The notes under the pieces: model-generated
Told to the model about the DNA's origin: nothing
The model's input: the letters and a program-made list of their open reading frames with translations, nothing else
The model's database searches: none
Position numbers and translations under genes: made by a program
In this document: positions 1 to 11,191 of the stretch, piece after piece
How positions within the stretch are numbered: the first letter of the stretch is position 1
Layout of the letters: each line of letters begins with the position of its first letter
Source: Catenaria anguillulae PL171
Lineage: Eukaryota > Blastocladiomycota > Blastocladiomycetes > Blastocladiales > Catenariaceae
Length of the DNA: 36,650 nt
Direction of reading: 5' to 3'
Assembly (NCBI GenBank): GCA_002102555.1
Contig: MCFL01000236.1
Coordinates: 1 to 36,650 of the forward strand

Positions 1-1093
1 AGGACATGATGATTTGGGTTGATGGATCGAGAGTACTGGCGTGTGGACGTGTACATTGTCAGGTCCCCTCAGAAGTGAACGGGTGCATCGTGGTATTATT
101 CTCCTCAGTTTTGACAAGCACCCATGCCAATTCCCATGCCAAGCAAATGGAAAGACACGCGGGCAAACCGCTTCTGCTGGCTGTTGGTTCCTGGCTCGCT
201 GGCTGTAAGAGGGACTACCCATGGCCAAAGCATGCACATGCCGACTTTTCGCCGGATGGGATGTTTTGCCTGGCCAGTGGCAATTCAACCGCATTCGATG
301 GCGTTCTCTCGTGTGTGTTTGGTCGCACGAATTGGCTTCGAATTCTGGTGCCTCTTCGGTGCCTCTCTGGTGAAGCTCTGGAACAGGGATCGGATCGGAG
401 CAGCAGGCGACTGAAAAAATGAAACCACACGACAAGATAATTCTGAAACGGAGCATCTCCAATGCTGATTGTACAAGTACGGGCACAATTCGATCACGGC
501 GTATTCTGCAAATGCTCGATGTCGATCAGTGGCTGCAATTGTGTGATGCCACCGCGTGGCGTTGGCGAGGCGCTGGCGTTTGTCAGAGATGTTTGCCAAT
601 GGCCAAATTTGCATATGTCGACGTCTCAGGTGGCTTAGCTGGTAGCCTGACTCGAGCTCTCTCTTCCGCCCAATCATCTGCCCAACCACCACAGACCCTG
701 GGCAGCTGGAGGCCGAGGTCGGTCTATAGGTAAGTCATTCGACGCATGAAAAGTTCCAAAGTATCACCGAGCCGATCGCCGAGAGGGCGTCAGTTGTTGG
801 CCACGGCTGGCCGTCGGCCGTAAGGGAGCGAGATTTTGAGCTGCAATTGGCTCCGTGAGGCTGAGAGCCCCCAACTCGACCCGCTTTCCTCTCTCGAATG
901 AGAATGAGCGGAAGAGCTGCTCTTTAGGATATCAACCATGCCCATCCATGGCCAACGCTTGTTCCTTGCTTGAGTAATCAATCACCCACAACCGTCTGCA
1001 ATTCATTCCATCTCACACTGCCAGCAGCCTCGCCTTTGCTCACGCCGCCGTACCTTGTCTTCAACACCTCGAGACCAAGTACGCAAACCAAAA
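1..1093. other. left-edge intergenic region, no supported gene
   Basis: Short open frames occur on both strands (the longest about 138 codons) but they overlap one another, show no recognisable domain, and have no convincing splice sites or start context. The last few hundred bases before 1094 are probably the promoter and 5' leader of the next gene. Nothing else is seen. Confidence 0.5.
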
Positions 1094-3377
1094 ATGTCAT
1101 ATCCCGCCCCACCTTCGCCGGGCTTTGGTGGTATGCGACCCACATCCCCCGGCGCATCAAGTCCATCGGCCGCCATGGCAAGTTTCTCCTCTGGCCTACG
1201 GGCGGGCGGCGCAAATGGGTCTCGCAGTCCAAGTGCCAGTCGCTCGCCCAACTCTTCAGGCGTGGAATCAGCCACCATGATGCAGCACGACTTGTCCGAC
1301 GTCCGCAGTCAAGTCTCGCTGCTGCAAATCCGGCTGCAAAAGGCAAACGAGGCCAATCGCGGCCTCCAAGACGAGAACCAATTTTTCCGCGATGTGCGCC
1401 CTCTTCCGATTGTTCTTGTTGCTTGCTGTGCATTGTGCATGCGTGTTTTCATACTCACCAAGCAAGTTATTGTGTGTGCGTGCCTGTGCGTGCATGTGTG
1501 TGTGTTTGGCTCTCCGTGTGTAGCGCTACGCCCTCATCAAGCAAGAGCTCGGTTCCGTGCAACGCAACACCCTTCAACTCCAGCAACAATTGACTGCCAG
1601 CTCGCTCGCCCTCGAAGACTCGCAAACCAAGCTCAGCCAGGCCGAGGTCCTCAACCTCATGCTCGAGGACAAGCTCAACAAGGCGCTCAACGCTTACGAT
1701 GCCCTCAACGCAGAACTCAAGGCCGCCAAGGATCGCTTGGCCAACTGTGCAAACTGCTCCACCTTGTCCCCCATCCCACACCGCGACCTTGCTGCTCTCA
1801 ACCAGCTCCCGCCAGAGCCCATGAGCCCGCTGCACGAGTCGCAATCGCGTGTTCAAGCCATTGTCTCGCGCTTCTCGACCACGTTTGGCCAAGATCCTAC
1901 CGCATTTACGCTTGCGGGCCAGGCATCCAATGCGGTTGCCACCACCACCGCCAACTCGTCGGGTTTGCCAGATTCGGGCCATGCCTCCCCTTCCCCATCT
2001 GCTCGCCGCTCATCGCTCCCTCTCACCGTGGCTCCCTCGCACGTGTCAGGTACCGAGACGTCGTCCTCGGTCCGTGCCAATGTTGCCGGTGGGAACAACA
2101 GCACCACAACACCCGCTGCAAACACTCCCACTCAGATGTCGTCGTCGCCGCACATGAACAACGGTGCCTTGCCCTCGCCCACTGCCAACAGTCAAGCTGG
2201 CGGCTCGCCTCGCCCTGTACCTCGGTCCCTCGAGGGCGATACCAGCGCGAACGATAACCGCGCAACCATGGCGACCTTTGTCTCGTCTGCCAAGGACTCT
2301 GCCTACTTTTCACGCATGACTGGCTACTCGACAGCAACGGTTGACTCCATGGACGAGCACCCAACCGCCGACATGACCGATTCCCAGAACGCCAATGGCG
2401 AGGAGGCTCAGCCGACGGACGGAAACCCAACGACCTTGCGCAGCACGGTCGATTTTTTGGCCCTGTCCATGGAGGAGCAGTTCCTTGCCCTGCAAAACGA
2501 ATTGTCTGGCTTCACCCCGACGAAACCCAGCAAAGTAGGCCCACGCCAATCCATTCATGAGCTTGCAGCCAATCGATCGGCAGCTCCTGGGCAACAACAA
2601 ACCGCTCCCGCTCCCGCCAAGCCATCTCCTGCCGCTGTTCAAACTCCCAACGCCAAACTTGATGCGCGCCGACTTCGCGAAGACTCTGTGCGGCAATCGT
2701 TTGACATTCTCAAAGCACTTGGCTCGCTTCAACATCAGCTCGACATGATTGCGGCCAGCGCGTCCACCACCGACTCTGGGCGCGTGATTGCGCCCGCGTC
2801 TGGTTCCGTAGTGCGCCCCACCAGTCCGGCCCTGTCACACATCACCGGCGCGGCATCTGCCACCGGTGGCATTCCCATGCGTAGCTCGTCGCGCGGACCA
2901 GGGTCGCCGCACATGGGTCCAGTTTCCCTGCCGCAAGCGCTCCCACCCATGTCGGGCGCAGGCACAGGAACGGGGTCGATGCAAACACACCGCCGGCGCA
3001 GCTCGCTCGGCCAAGTCATGTACCTCAACGACGCAGATCGCGTGCGCGAGTCCATGGGTCCGGCAACGCCCATGTCTGCGACGTTTTCGGACGCTGGGCA
3101 CCAGGCAACGCACTTGAACCGGTCTGGATCCAACGGGTCGGCGCATAGCGGCCGGCCGCCTGTGCCACCGTTGCCAAAGGACAATTCTGGGTTCTTGGAT
3201 GTTGGGTCGACCATGACCAAGGGCAGCGTGAGCGATGCGTCGTCCATCATGTCGCACGAGTCGAATGATGAAGAGAAGAAGCGTAAGAAGAAGGAGAAGA
3301 AGGAAAAGGAGGTCAAGAAGATTGGGGTTGCGGCGCACATGGCCACGCCGTTTGCGTACACGCCCTTCATGCACTGA
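1094..3377 (+). CDS. coiled-coil, Ser/Pro-rich protein of unknown function (2 exons)
   Basis: I do not recognise the family. The model joins 1094-1393 and 1524-3377 across a 130-nt intron (donor GTGCGC, acceptor TGTGTAG, phase 0), giving about 717 residues. The ATG at 1094 has a favourable A at -3 and begins the continuous frame. The intron splits a coiled coil: heptad-like sequence before it (about residues 60-100) continues after it (about 101-165), rich in Gln, Leu, Lys and Glu. The rest is low-complexity Ser, Thr, Pro, Ala and Gly with short islands, one near 400-430 that is predicted helical by eye and another around SFDILKALGSLQHQLDMIAA. A strongly basic Lys/Glu stretch lies about 30 residues from the C-terminus. 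This layout suits a cytoskeletal or polarity scaffold, but that is only inference. A GT-rich tract (about 1470-1515) lies in the intron. Confidence 0.75.
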
Positions 3378-3898
3378 GTCGGAATCGTTTGCGTTTGTCG
3401 TTTCGTTTCATCCATTTCTTGTTTTCGTTGGCAGTTTTGTTTTGCTTGCTCTACGTGCCTACCTACCTACCCGTTGCTGGTGTCACTTTACGTTTTGTGT
3501 TTGATTTTTGTCGTCTGTCCTATGTTCATCCGTTTCTGTCTTGGTGCTGGCTCGATTGCTTTCCGTGCCTGATCCCATTCTCCATTCTCCATAGACAAGT
3601 TGTGCTGGTCGCTCTTCATTTTGCAGTCCCCTTATGATACAGAGGTTGATAAGTCTGGTGTTTTCATCCTTTGGCTCTCAGCTCGAAGCGGCTGAGTGAG
3701 CGCAAATCGCAGTCCTGCCAGCGTCCAGAGGTCACGGCAGAGGTCAGGCGGTGCCAGTGGCCGTGTGCTGTGCGAGTGTGCTGTGTGAGGTGGGGTTGGG
3801 GCGCGCGACAGAACACAAGACGCTCTACATACTTTACATACTGTACTTCCACATAGAAATATGAATACTCAATAGACCAAGCGTACGGATTTGAGCAG
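3378..3898. other. intergenic, 3' region of the coiled-coil gene
   Basis: T-rich sequence follows the stop codon (about 3380-3600), including a short CCTA tandem near 3458-3472; it is probably 3' untranslated region. The remainder precedes the next gene on the same strand. No gene or RNA was found. Confidence 0.5.
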
Positions 3899-5524
3899 AT
3901 GCAGCGTCAGTCAATGAAAACCTCTCCACACGCCGTCCGAAGCCCATTGCACCACCCGATCATGACCGACCCGGCACCCAAGTCAATGTCGCTGATGGCC
4001 CATGCCCCGGCGCTCCCGTTTGACCTCGCCTACCCAATCCTCTTTTACGCCGCCGCCCTCCAAGCCCGCGGCCCACCAACAACCGATGACGATGGCTGCA
4101 GCGACGACTTTTCCGACCAGACGCACGAGCCCAATCCAACGCACCTGATCTCGCTCCTCATGGCCCTGCCTCCGACCAACCTCGACGCCGACCACGCCTC
4201 GTCCCACCGCACCCTGCAGCGCATCCTCCTCCCGCACCTGCCCTGGCTGTCGCCCGCGCGCGCCTCTGAATCCTGCAACCTCCGCATCCTGGACTGGTGG
4301 CGCGACCATGCGCCAAACTGGTCGCCAATCCCTTCGCATCCCATCCAATTGGCCATCGAGCAGGGCCACTTGCCCGTCATTGAATGGTGGTGGACGTACT
4401 TGTCGCCACAAACACATCTGCGTGAACGGGTGTTTGCGCGTGTCCTTGATGCGGCCAGCCAGTATGGCTGCGTCAACATTCTGGACTATGTTGGGTCGCA
4501 CATGCTGCACCCGGCCTACACGCATGCAGCCATTGACCGTGCTGCTTCAGTGCAAGTGCTTGACTGGTGGCTCGACCGGTGCATCAAGGACGGGTGGGAG
4601 CCGCGGTACACGCCGCGGGCATTGGTGCATGCGAGCATGGCCGACAATTCCAAGCAGTGGTTGGACTGGTGGATGGATCGCGCACATGGTCTGGGCGGGT
4701 GGCCGTTTCGGTTGTCGGACATTGTGTTACATACCGTGTCGGCCATGGGCAAGGTTGCCGCGCTCCAGTGGTGGAAGGTGCGTGGGCCAGAGGCCGGTGT
4801 TGGGTTTCGAGTACATGACCCGAACATCAATCCGGACGAGGAGCCAGAGGCTGTATCTGCAAACACGTTGTGGTATTCGTACGATGCGCTGGACGCGGCC
4901 AGCTCGAGCGGTCAACTCCTCGTGCTTGATTGGTGGCTGCACAGCGGATTCACCTTGGCTTATTCCGATGCCGCAATCACCGATGCAGCGTGGAATGGGC
5001 ATGACGACGTATTGCGGTGGTGGAAGCGGGCCATTGACGAGCACGGACTGGAGCGCAAGCTGGATTCCGAGTTGGCCATCAGCTATGCGTCCAGTGCAGG
5101 CCATACGCACGTTCTCGACTGGCTCTTGGACGAGTCTGGGTGGCCGTTCGAGTACAACTATGATGTTGTGGATTTTGCCGCGGCCGAGGGATCCATTCAC
5201 ACCTTGAATTGGTGGTGGGCGAGGCGGGATCGGCTCGAGTTTCGATACTCGGCGTCAGCTCTGGACCGCGCGTGTCAACATTCACATTGGGACGTTGTGG
5301 AGTGGTTCAAGGACCATGCACTGGAACCAAGGTGCTCGGAAACAGCGTTGGATATGGTCATTCAAAAGGGCAACATCCGCATTCTTCAACTGTGGGAGAG
5401 TGCGGGCTGGCCAGTCAAGGTTGGCATCGCCTGGGAGCGGGTTCTCAAGTTGCGTGCCAGGCTCGGCGACGACATATTTGGTGATGTCCAAGTCTGGTGG
5501 CATCGGCAAGATTTGCCCATGTAG
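3899..5524 (+). CDS. ankyrin-like WW-repeat protein, copy 1
   Basis: A single-exon frame of 541 codons. After a short N-terminal tail, a hydrophobic motif LPFDLAYPILFYAA (about residues 39-52) is followed by about ten degenerate 30-36-residue repeats. Each has a core like (V/I)LDWW followed by a polar loop, then an Ala-rich helix such as AIDRAAS or ALDRACQHSH. The helix-loop-helix spacing resembles ankyrin repeats, but the Trp-Trp pair replaces the usual ankyrin TPLHLA signature. The same N-terminal motif and repeat core occur in the gene at 34460-36049, so they belong to one family. Such expanded ankyrin-like families are, to my knowledge, common in Blastocladiomycota; their function is unknown, and protein binding is the default inference. 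The start could instead be the ATG at 3962, which has a better context. Nothing suggests damage. Confidence 0.85.
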   Translation: MQRQSMKTSPHAVRSPLHHPIMTDPAPKSMSLMAHAPALPFDLAYPILFYAAALQARGPPTTDDDGCSDDFSDQTHEPNPTHLISLLMALPPTNLDADHASSHRTLQRILLPHLPWLSPARASESCNLRILDWWRDHAPNWSPIPSHPIQLAIEQGHLPVIEWWWTYLSPQTHLRERVFARVLDAASQYGCVNILDYVGSHMLHPAYTHAAIDRAASVQVLDWWLDRCIKDGWEPRYTPRALVHASMADNSKQWLDWWMDRAHGLGGWPFRLSDIVLHTVSAMGKVAALQWWKVRGPEAGVGFRVHDPNINPDEEPEAVSANTLWYSYDALDAASSSGQLLVLDWWLHSGFTLAYSDAAITDAAWNGHDDVLRWWKRAIDEHGLERKLDSELAISYASSAGHTHVLDWLLDESGWPFEYNYDVVDFAAAEGSIHTLNWWWARRDRLEFRYSASALDRACQHSHWDVVEWFKDHALEPRCSETALDMVIQKGNIRILQLWESAGWPVKVGIAWERVLKLRARLGDDIFGDVQVWWHRQDLPM

Positions 5525-5724
5525 AGTTGCTTATATCGATTCATTGTATTGTAATTATTGTGCTAGTCTTCGTCATGGTTTCGCCTCTCAGTCCATCTCA
5601 GTTTATCCTGATGAAAGCAGGACCAGAGTGAGTGTCCCAGTCAGACGATAAACACCAATGAGCGGCGGACACCGAAGACGCTTCTATGAGCGATATACTG
5701 CAATGCCTTGCAGTCAATCTACAG

Positions 5725-5897
5725 CATGTAGATTGGTAAAGCTCAGTATATTGTGCTTTCGACCGAAAACTTCACCAGAAAAGCTGAAAGCAGCTGCTAG
5801 GGCATGGACGTGAGCGTTGCGCATCACATGGCTTGGCGTGATGATGATGCATCAGCGATCAATGGCCTCGCTGCTCCCGACATGTTGAACCTTGCTC
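5725..5897 (+). repeat. left inverted terminal repeat of the DIRS element
   Basis: The reverse complement of this stretch matches 11019-11191 almost perfectly; I see about two mismatches in about 172 bp. Outside the shared arm the left end carries its own terminal extension (5692-5724), which reappears in complement inside the element in the internal complementary region. Confidence 0.92.
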
Positions 5898-6353
5898 TCT
5901 TTCGCTTTCGACCGGCTTCACCCCTGCATGTCGCTTGGACGCTACGGTGTTGTCGAATCGTTAACGTTAGTTCCGCAAGTTTCAAGTTCTCTGATCGGGT
6001 TTTTCAAGTCCAAGTCCTTATTCAAGATTTCTTTCCGGCCATGGCTCTGCAATCTCTGCGAGACCTTCCGGGCCGCACGGCCAGGCGGGCGGACCGTGTG
6101 TCTCGAAAGAGCTCGCACGGCCCGGGCGACGCCGACGCCACTGGTGTCACCATCGCCACGCCTGCGCCGCGCCGGTCCCGCTCGTCAATCACGGTCACCT
6201 TCCGGCAGACGCCACTCGTGCCGGACGATCCGGCCCCTGGCAAGGAGTCTGGCCCCATCGGCCGGGCCGCTTCCGCTTCTTCGGGGACCAACGACAACAG
6301 CGCCGGCGTTTCGCTCCTTTTCCCCGGCGACGACGCCCTGGCCGCCGACGACG

Positions 6354-6648
6354 GTGATTCGCCAGCCATCTTGTACGCGGTTCCCTCGCCTTTTCCTGGC
6401 CGCCCCGCGGGTTTCTGCTTTCCAGTGTCTGGGCTTCATCCCGACTGATGGGCATGGGTGCTTGGGTTTCGTCCCGACCCGTTTTTCCATGACGACGACA
6501 GTGATTCGCCAGCCATCTTGTACGCGGTTCCCTCGCCATTCCTGGCCGCCCCGCGGATTTCTGCTTTCCAGTGTCTGGGCTTCATCCCGACTGATGGGCA
6601 TGGGTGCTTGGGTTTCGTCCCAACCGGTCTTTTCCATGACGTCTGGGT
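6354..6648 (+). repeat. 147-bp tandem duplication in the gag-like region
   Basis: Two adjacent near-identical units begin at about 6354 and 6501, giving a 147-bp period (49 codons). Shorter echoes of a unit ending in GGGTTTCGTCCC follow to about 6690. It looks like a replication-slippage or unequal-exchange product within the element. Confidence 0.85.
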
Positions 6649-7367
6649 TTCGTCCCGGTCTGTGCTGTGTGGCGTCTGGGTTTCGTCCCTGCCCTCATCC
6701 TGCCCTGTTTCGCATTCTCGCGCGGGCCCCTTTTCCTTTCTGTCTTGGGTATTCTTCTCTCACCATCGCCTGGTTGCAACTGTTTTTTCTTCCCTCAGGT
6801 TGCCTGCCTCGGGCTCTACTGCCCCCTCTGAGGCGCGCGCGCACACCTCAGCCCCGGCCCCTGCTACCGAGGGCACTGGATTTTCCCTTTGGGGGTATGC
6901 CCGGCACCATGGCGCCCCTTGACGGCGGGCATTACTCGGACGACGCCGACGACGGGTACTCGGAGCATGGCTCCGTCTACAGTGACAACGACGACCCGTT
7001 TTTCTCGGTGCCCGAGGGTGCTGCGTGGTCGCGAGCGTCGTTCCCTTTTTGCGGAGCTGGTGGGCCTCAAGCCCGAGCTTGTGCGGGGTGTGCTTTGTGG
7101 GCATGCCGACGGCCACCTCGTGTTGCTCGACTTGGAGCGGCTGCATGGCGTCCTTTCGCCCGCCGAGCAGTTCCAGGCCACAGTCGGCAGTCTGAGTGAC
7201 GCGCTGGCTGGGTCAGGTTCCTCTTCTCGGCGTGGTGGGTTCCGCGGGTCCGGGCGTGCGCGCGGCCACAACAGGCGTGCCTTTTCCCCTCGTGGCGATC
7301 GTGGCCGTGGTGCGGTGTGTGCCCACGATGATCGGCGCCGCGACGCCCGTCGCAACAGATCCCCTTC

Positions 7368-7420
7368 GTGGGCGTGACTCCGGGCGTGACTCTGGGCGTG
7401 ATTCTGGGCGTGACCATGAC
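7368..7420 (+). repeat. short 12-bp tandem repeats (GRDS units)
   Basis: About four copies of a 12-bp unit of the form GGGCGTGACTCT occur in a row near the end of the gag-like region, encoding repeated Gly-Arg-Asp-Ser. The Arg/Gly content would suit nucleic-acid binding, but this is inference. Confidence 0.75.
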
Positions 7421-7559
7421 CGTGACGGGTATCGTGCGCGAACCCATGGGTCCAATGGTAGGCGTTGAGCCCTTGCCTCGTTGTTGTTGCTGGCCTTGTG
7501 TCTTGCCGTCGTGACTGAATATACGGCTTTTTGTTCATGCATTTTCAGGTGCCTCCCCG

Positions 7560-9250
7560 TTGCGTAGGCTGGATAAACAACCTGCTACTGTCCCATTCCC
7601 TCGGCCGGCTGCTTCAGGCTCTGGCTTACCCCGTGAGGCGCTTTCGCCCTTTGCCGCGCCTGCAGCGCTTGATGGTGAGTCCATTTATCCACATCCTCTT
7701 CCCCATGTCCCTGTTGGTGGCCGCCTCACTCACTTTGCTGATGTGTGGGCCCGTCATGGGGCTCCTCGTCAGGTCCTGTCCATGGTGCGCGACGGTTATC
7801 GCCTGCAACTCCCGCACGGCATTCGACAGCTGCGCCTGCCACGGCCTTATCGGCTGCAGTCAGAGGATCAGGGTACTCTCATGTCCGAGGTGCAGCGTTT
7901 CGCGAGCGTCAACCCGGGCTTTTTTCATCCAGCCCCACGCACCGCTCGGCCCGGCGTCATGTACTCTCCGTCCTTCGTGGTGCACCAAAAGAGCGAGTCC
8001 GGGCCGATTATCGACTACCGCGGCTTAAACGCCTGGCTGGATCGTGTTCGCTTTTGCATGGAGGGCATTCAAGAGCTGCAACGGCTGCTTCCACACTATT
8101 ACTGGGCCGGGTCAGTGGACATCGAGGACGCCTACCCACACACCGCGCTGCATGTCGCGTCCCGTCCGTGGCTCCGGGTGCTGGTCGGCCGGCTGGCCTT
8201 TCACCCATGCACCATGCTTTTCGGACTGGCCCCCGCACCCCGGGTGTTCACAAAGGTCATGCGCTTTCCAATCATGCTGCTACAGCGCCACGGGATTTCC
8301 CGTGTCAGTGTACCTCGACGACATCATTGTTTTGGGCGTGACCAAGGAGGAGGCCGACCGGAACCTGCAGGATACCTTTCGACTGTTACAGGAGCTGTGT
8401 TTCCGCATCAAGTGGAAAAAGACCGATCTGGTGGCGCGGCAGGCGCTCACCCATCTGAGTTGGGATCTGGATCTCGACAAGGGCATGATCTGTGTGCCCC
8501 TTGACAAGGTTCGTGCGGCTCGGCGGGTCGCGAAGCAGCTGCTTGCCTTGGATCGCCCCACCCTCCGCATGGCGTCGCGCGCTCTCGGCCACTTGCTGGT
8601 CGTGTTTCCGGCCATTCCCGAGCTCAAGGCGCTTACCCGTCGCCTCTCCCTTCAGGTCGCGGACCGGGTTCGGCTTCAGTTTTGCGATCCTCGCGCCCGC
8701 CGCGGGATGCGGGTCCGCAAGGTCGATTGGGAGCGCACCATCTCCTTGTCCTTCCAAACGGTGACGGACCTCAGTCAAGCCCTCACGGCGCTGGTGCACT
8801 GGAACGGCCGGTGTTATCTGCCAAGACAAGCCGACTTTACGCTGCAGACGGACGCGTCCATGCTCGGCTGGGGTGCACGCATGGCGGTGGACAACCTGCT
8901 CATCCGCATCGGCGAACGTTGGTGCCACGAAAATCTTTCACAACTCGGTTTGGGGCAGGATCACAATCACATCAACTCGCTGGAGCTCGGCGCGATCCTG
9001 TTGGCGCTACGACGCCTCGAGGCACAGCACGGCGTGGATTGGGCCGGCAAGTCCCTGCTCGTGGAGTCAGACAACACGGTGGTGGTGTCGTACGTGAACC
9101 GCATGGGCGGCCGCAAGGACGGACCACTTGTGGAGATTGCTCTGGCACTGGCGGCATTTGCACGCGAGCGGCGTCTGGACGCCAAGGCGGTCCATCTGCC
9201 TGGGGTGGAAAATCTGGCTGACGAGGACTCATGGGTGTTTGTGGAGGACG
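7560..9250 (+). pseudogene. reverse transcriptase and RNase H region of the DIRS element
   Basis: Reverse transcriptase landmarks run from about 7950 (IIDYRGLNAWL) through the SVDIEDAY box near 8115 to the YLDD catalytic motif near 8310-8330, followed by a thumb-like region. RNase H begins near 8840 with LQTDASMLGWGA and continues with an Asp-bearing VESDNTVVVSYVN segment near 9065. The order and the residues around YLDD fit DIRS/Ngaro-type enzymes better than LTR-type ones. It is part of the fossil element. Confidence 0.88.
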
Positions 9251-9689
9251 CTCACGGCTGGATGGCAAATCGCCGCTTGTTTGCTCTGGCAGCCGAATTG
9301 TTTTGTCAAGCCGACGTCGACCTTTTTGTGTCCGAGACGACAACACAGACACCACGTTTTGCGAGCCGCCTGCCCTCGGACAGGGCCGTTTCGCCCGATG
9401 CTTTCCTGCTTCATTGGGGTCGCCTGGGCGTGCTTTGGGTTGCGCCCCCCATTCCAGTTCTCGCGCGAGCGCTCAACAAGCTGGCCCTAGATGCGGCGTC
9501 AGGCTTTGTGGTCGCCCCAGTGTGGCCGTCAGCAGCATGGTATCCACGGCTTCTGGCCACGGTCTCGGCGCCCCCGGTCTTGTTCGCGGTGGGACTGACG
9601 ATGGTTCGCGCGTCTCCGGCGCTGTCGGACAGCGTGAGGTGGATGGCCATTTGGCCGTGCTTCAAGATGAGTGGCGCGCAGGCGGTGTC

Positions 9690-10578
9690 GGCGACAACGT
9701 CATTCCATACCTCACGGGCGCATGGAGCGAGAATACGTCCCGCCAGTATTCCGACGCTGGTGCCTTCAAGGGTCGGCAAATCCCGTGGCACCCACGCTCC
9801 CCAGCCTTCTTGCCTTTTTGTACACGAGTTTGAACGAGGGCGGGCGGCGCGCTCGGTTCGTGTGACGGTTTCGGCATTGTCAACGATTTTCGGCCCTGTG
9901 TTTGATGGGCACACGCTCGGTTCTCATCGCACCACACGTCTGCTTCTCTGGGGTTTCATGCGACACCGCCTGGCGGCTCCAGCCAAGGTCGCCACTTTTG
10001 ATCCGAGTCTCCTTCTCGACGCTATTTCCTAGTGGGGCCCAGATGACGGCCTAACGACTCGTCAACTGTCGGTCAAGTTGGCACTACTGCTCATGATTAA
10101 CGGGCGATTGCGGGTAGATGATTTGTCAAAGATTCCAAATTCATCTGCCTCGGTTGGATCGGCGCAGTTTACGGCAGTCGTTCTGCTTCCCACGTCCATG
10201 ACGGTTCGCAATCGCGCATGGCGGCCGCTTGCCATCTCCCGCGAACTCCGCTTGCCATTGTTGGACGTGGGGAACACGTGGAAGTCTCTGCAGCGTCGTC
10301 TCGCGCCCGTCCGACCGGATAGTGTGGACTCTCTTTTCTCGTCTCTGCGCCCGCCTTGCCGTGCTCCGCGTGTGGCCACGTTTCGTTCTTGGATCGTCGA
10401 AGCTATGGGCGCCGCTGGCCTCCCCGATGGCTTCCGTGCGCACGACATCAGGGGCGCAGTCACCACAGCGCTGTTGGCTGATGGTCATTCTGCAGACGAG
10501 GTTGCAGCGGGCGTCTGGTCGTCATCTGCCACAGTGGGTCGCTATCATAATCGTCTGCACATGCCGAAGGTGGCGTGA
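9690..10578 (+). pseudogene. tyrosine recombinase region of the DIRS element
   Basis: An N-terminal core-binding segment (AWSENTSRQYSDA) lies near 9720, and the C-terminal catalytic segment near 10435-10550 has AHDIRGAV (the H-x-x-R box), then a Trp and a Tyr in the order typical of the DIRS branch of tyrosine recombinases. This enzyme integrates a circular DNA intermediate in place of a DDE integrase. It is part of the fossil element. Confidence 0.85.
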
Positions 10579-10758
10579 ATTCTGCTCCGGGCGTGCCCGC
10601 TCTGTACCCCTTTTTCATTGTCGCGTTTTCTTTTCACCTGCGTGTGGTACCGTTCTTACTGTATTCCTTCGCCTGACGTATAGTGCGTGCTGCTCGCATG
10701 TTGTTGGTTTTGTGGATGCGCAATGCCTTACAGTCTGCCATGGCGGGTCTTGCTACAT

Positions 10759-10886
10759 TACCAATCTACATGCTGTAGATTGACTGCAAGGCATTGCAGT
10801 ATATCTGTGGTTATCAAGTAACGCAGTTACTCCGATAACCCGGTATATACGATATGCCTGTAGGTCAATCGTAAGCATGTAGATTG
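10759..10886 (+). repeat. internal complementary region of the DIRS element
   Basis: The first part (10759-10805) is the reverse complement of the left terminus (about 5692-5738). The second part (10805-10886) is the reverse complement of the right terminus (about 11181-11262). The two halves meet at a one- or two-base overlap near 10805. This is the hallmark of DIRS elements and reflects the joined ends of the circular intermediate. Confidence 0.92.
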
Positions 10887-11018
10887 CCCCGCCCTCCCTA
10901 TCTTCCGCGCAATCTACTGCCATGTACTCTCAGGCGCCCCTCTCCATATATATTGTCGAGTCGCCACGTTCTCCGTTTCCAAGTCTCCCGTTATGGTTCC
11001 GCCGGTCTCAAGCTTCAG

Positions 11019-11191
11019 GAGCAAGGTTCAACATGTCGGGAGCAGCGAGGCCATTGTTCGCTGATGCATCATCATCACGCCAAGCCATGTGATGCGCAAC
11101 GCTCACGTCCATGCCCTCGCAGCTGCTTTCAGCTTTTCTGGTGAAGTTTTCGGTCGAAAGCACAATATACTGAGCTTTACCAATCTACATG
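11019..11191 (-). repeat. right inverted terminal repeat of the DIRS element
   Basis: Complementary to 5725-5897 with about two visible differences. It continues into a right-specific terminal extension to about 11262, whose complement forms the second half of the internal complementary region. Confidence 0.92.

Larger units (their letters stand above)
5804..7470 (+). pseudogene. gag-like region of the DIRS element
   Basis: This is the first coding section of the element, beginning within the left repeat. It encodes Pro-, Ser-, Arg- and Gly-rich sequence with no recognised enzyme domain, as is usual for DIRS gag-like ORFs. It contains a 147-bp tandem duplication and a run of 12-bp GRDS repeats, listed separately. 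It is regarded as part of the fossil. Confidence 0.65.

Noticed and set aside
6-692. Overlapping short frames at the left edge
   Set aside because: Frames on both strands overlap, with no recognisable content or start context.
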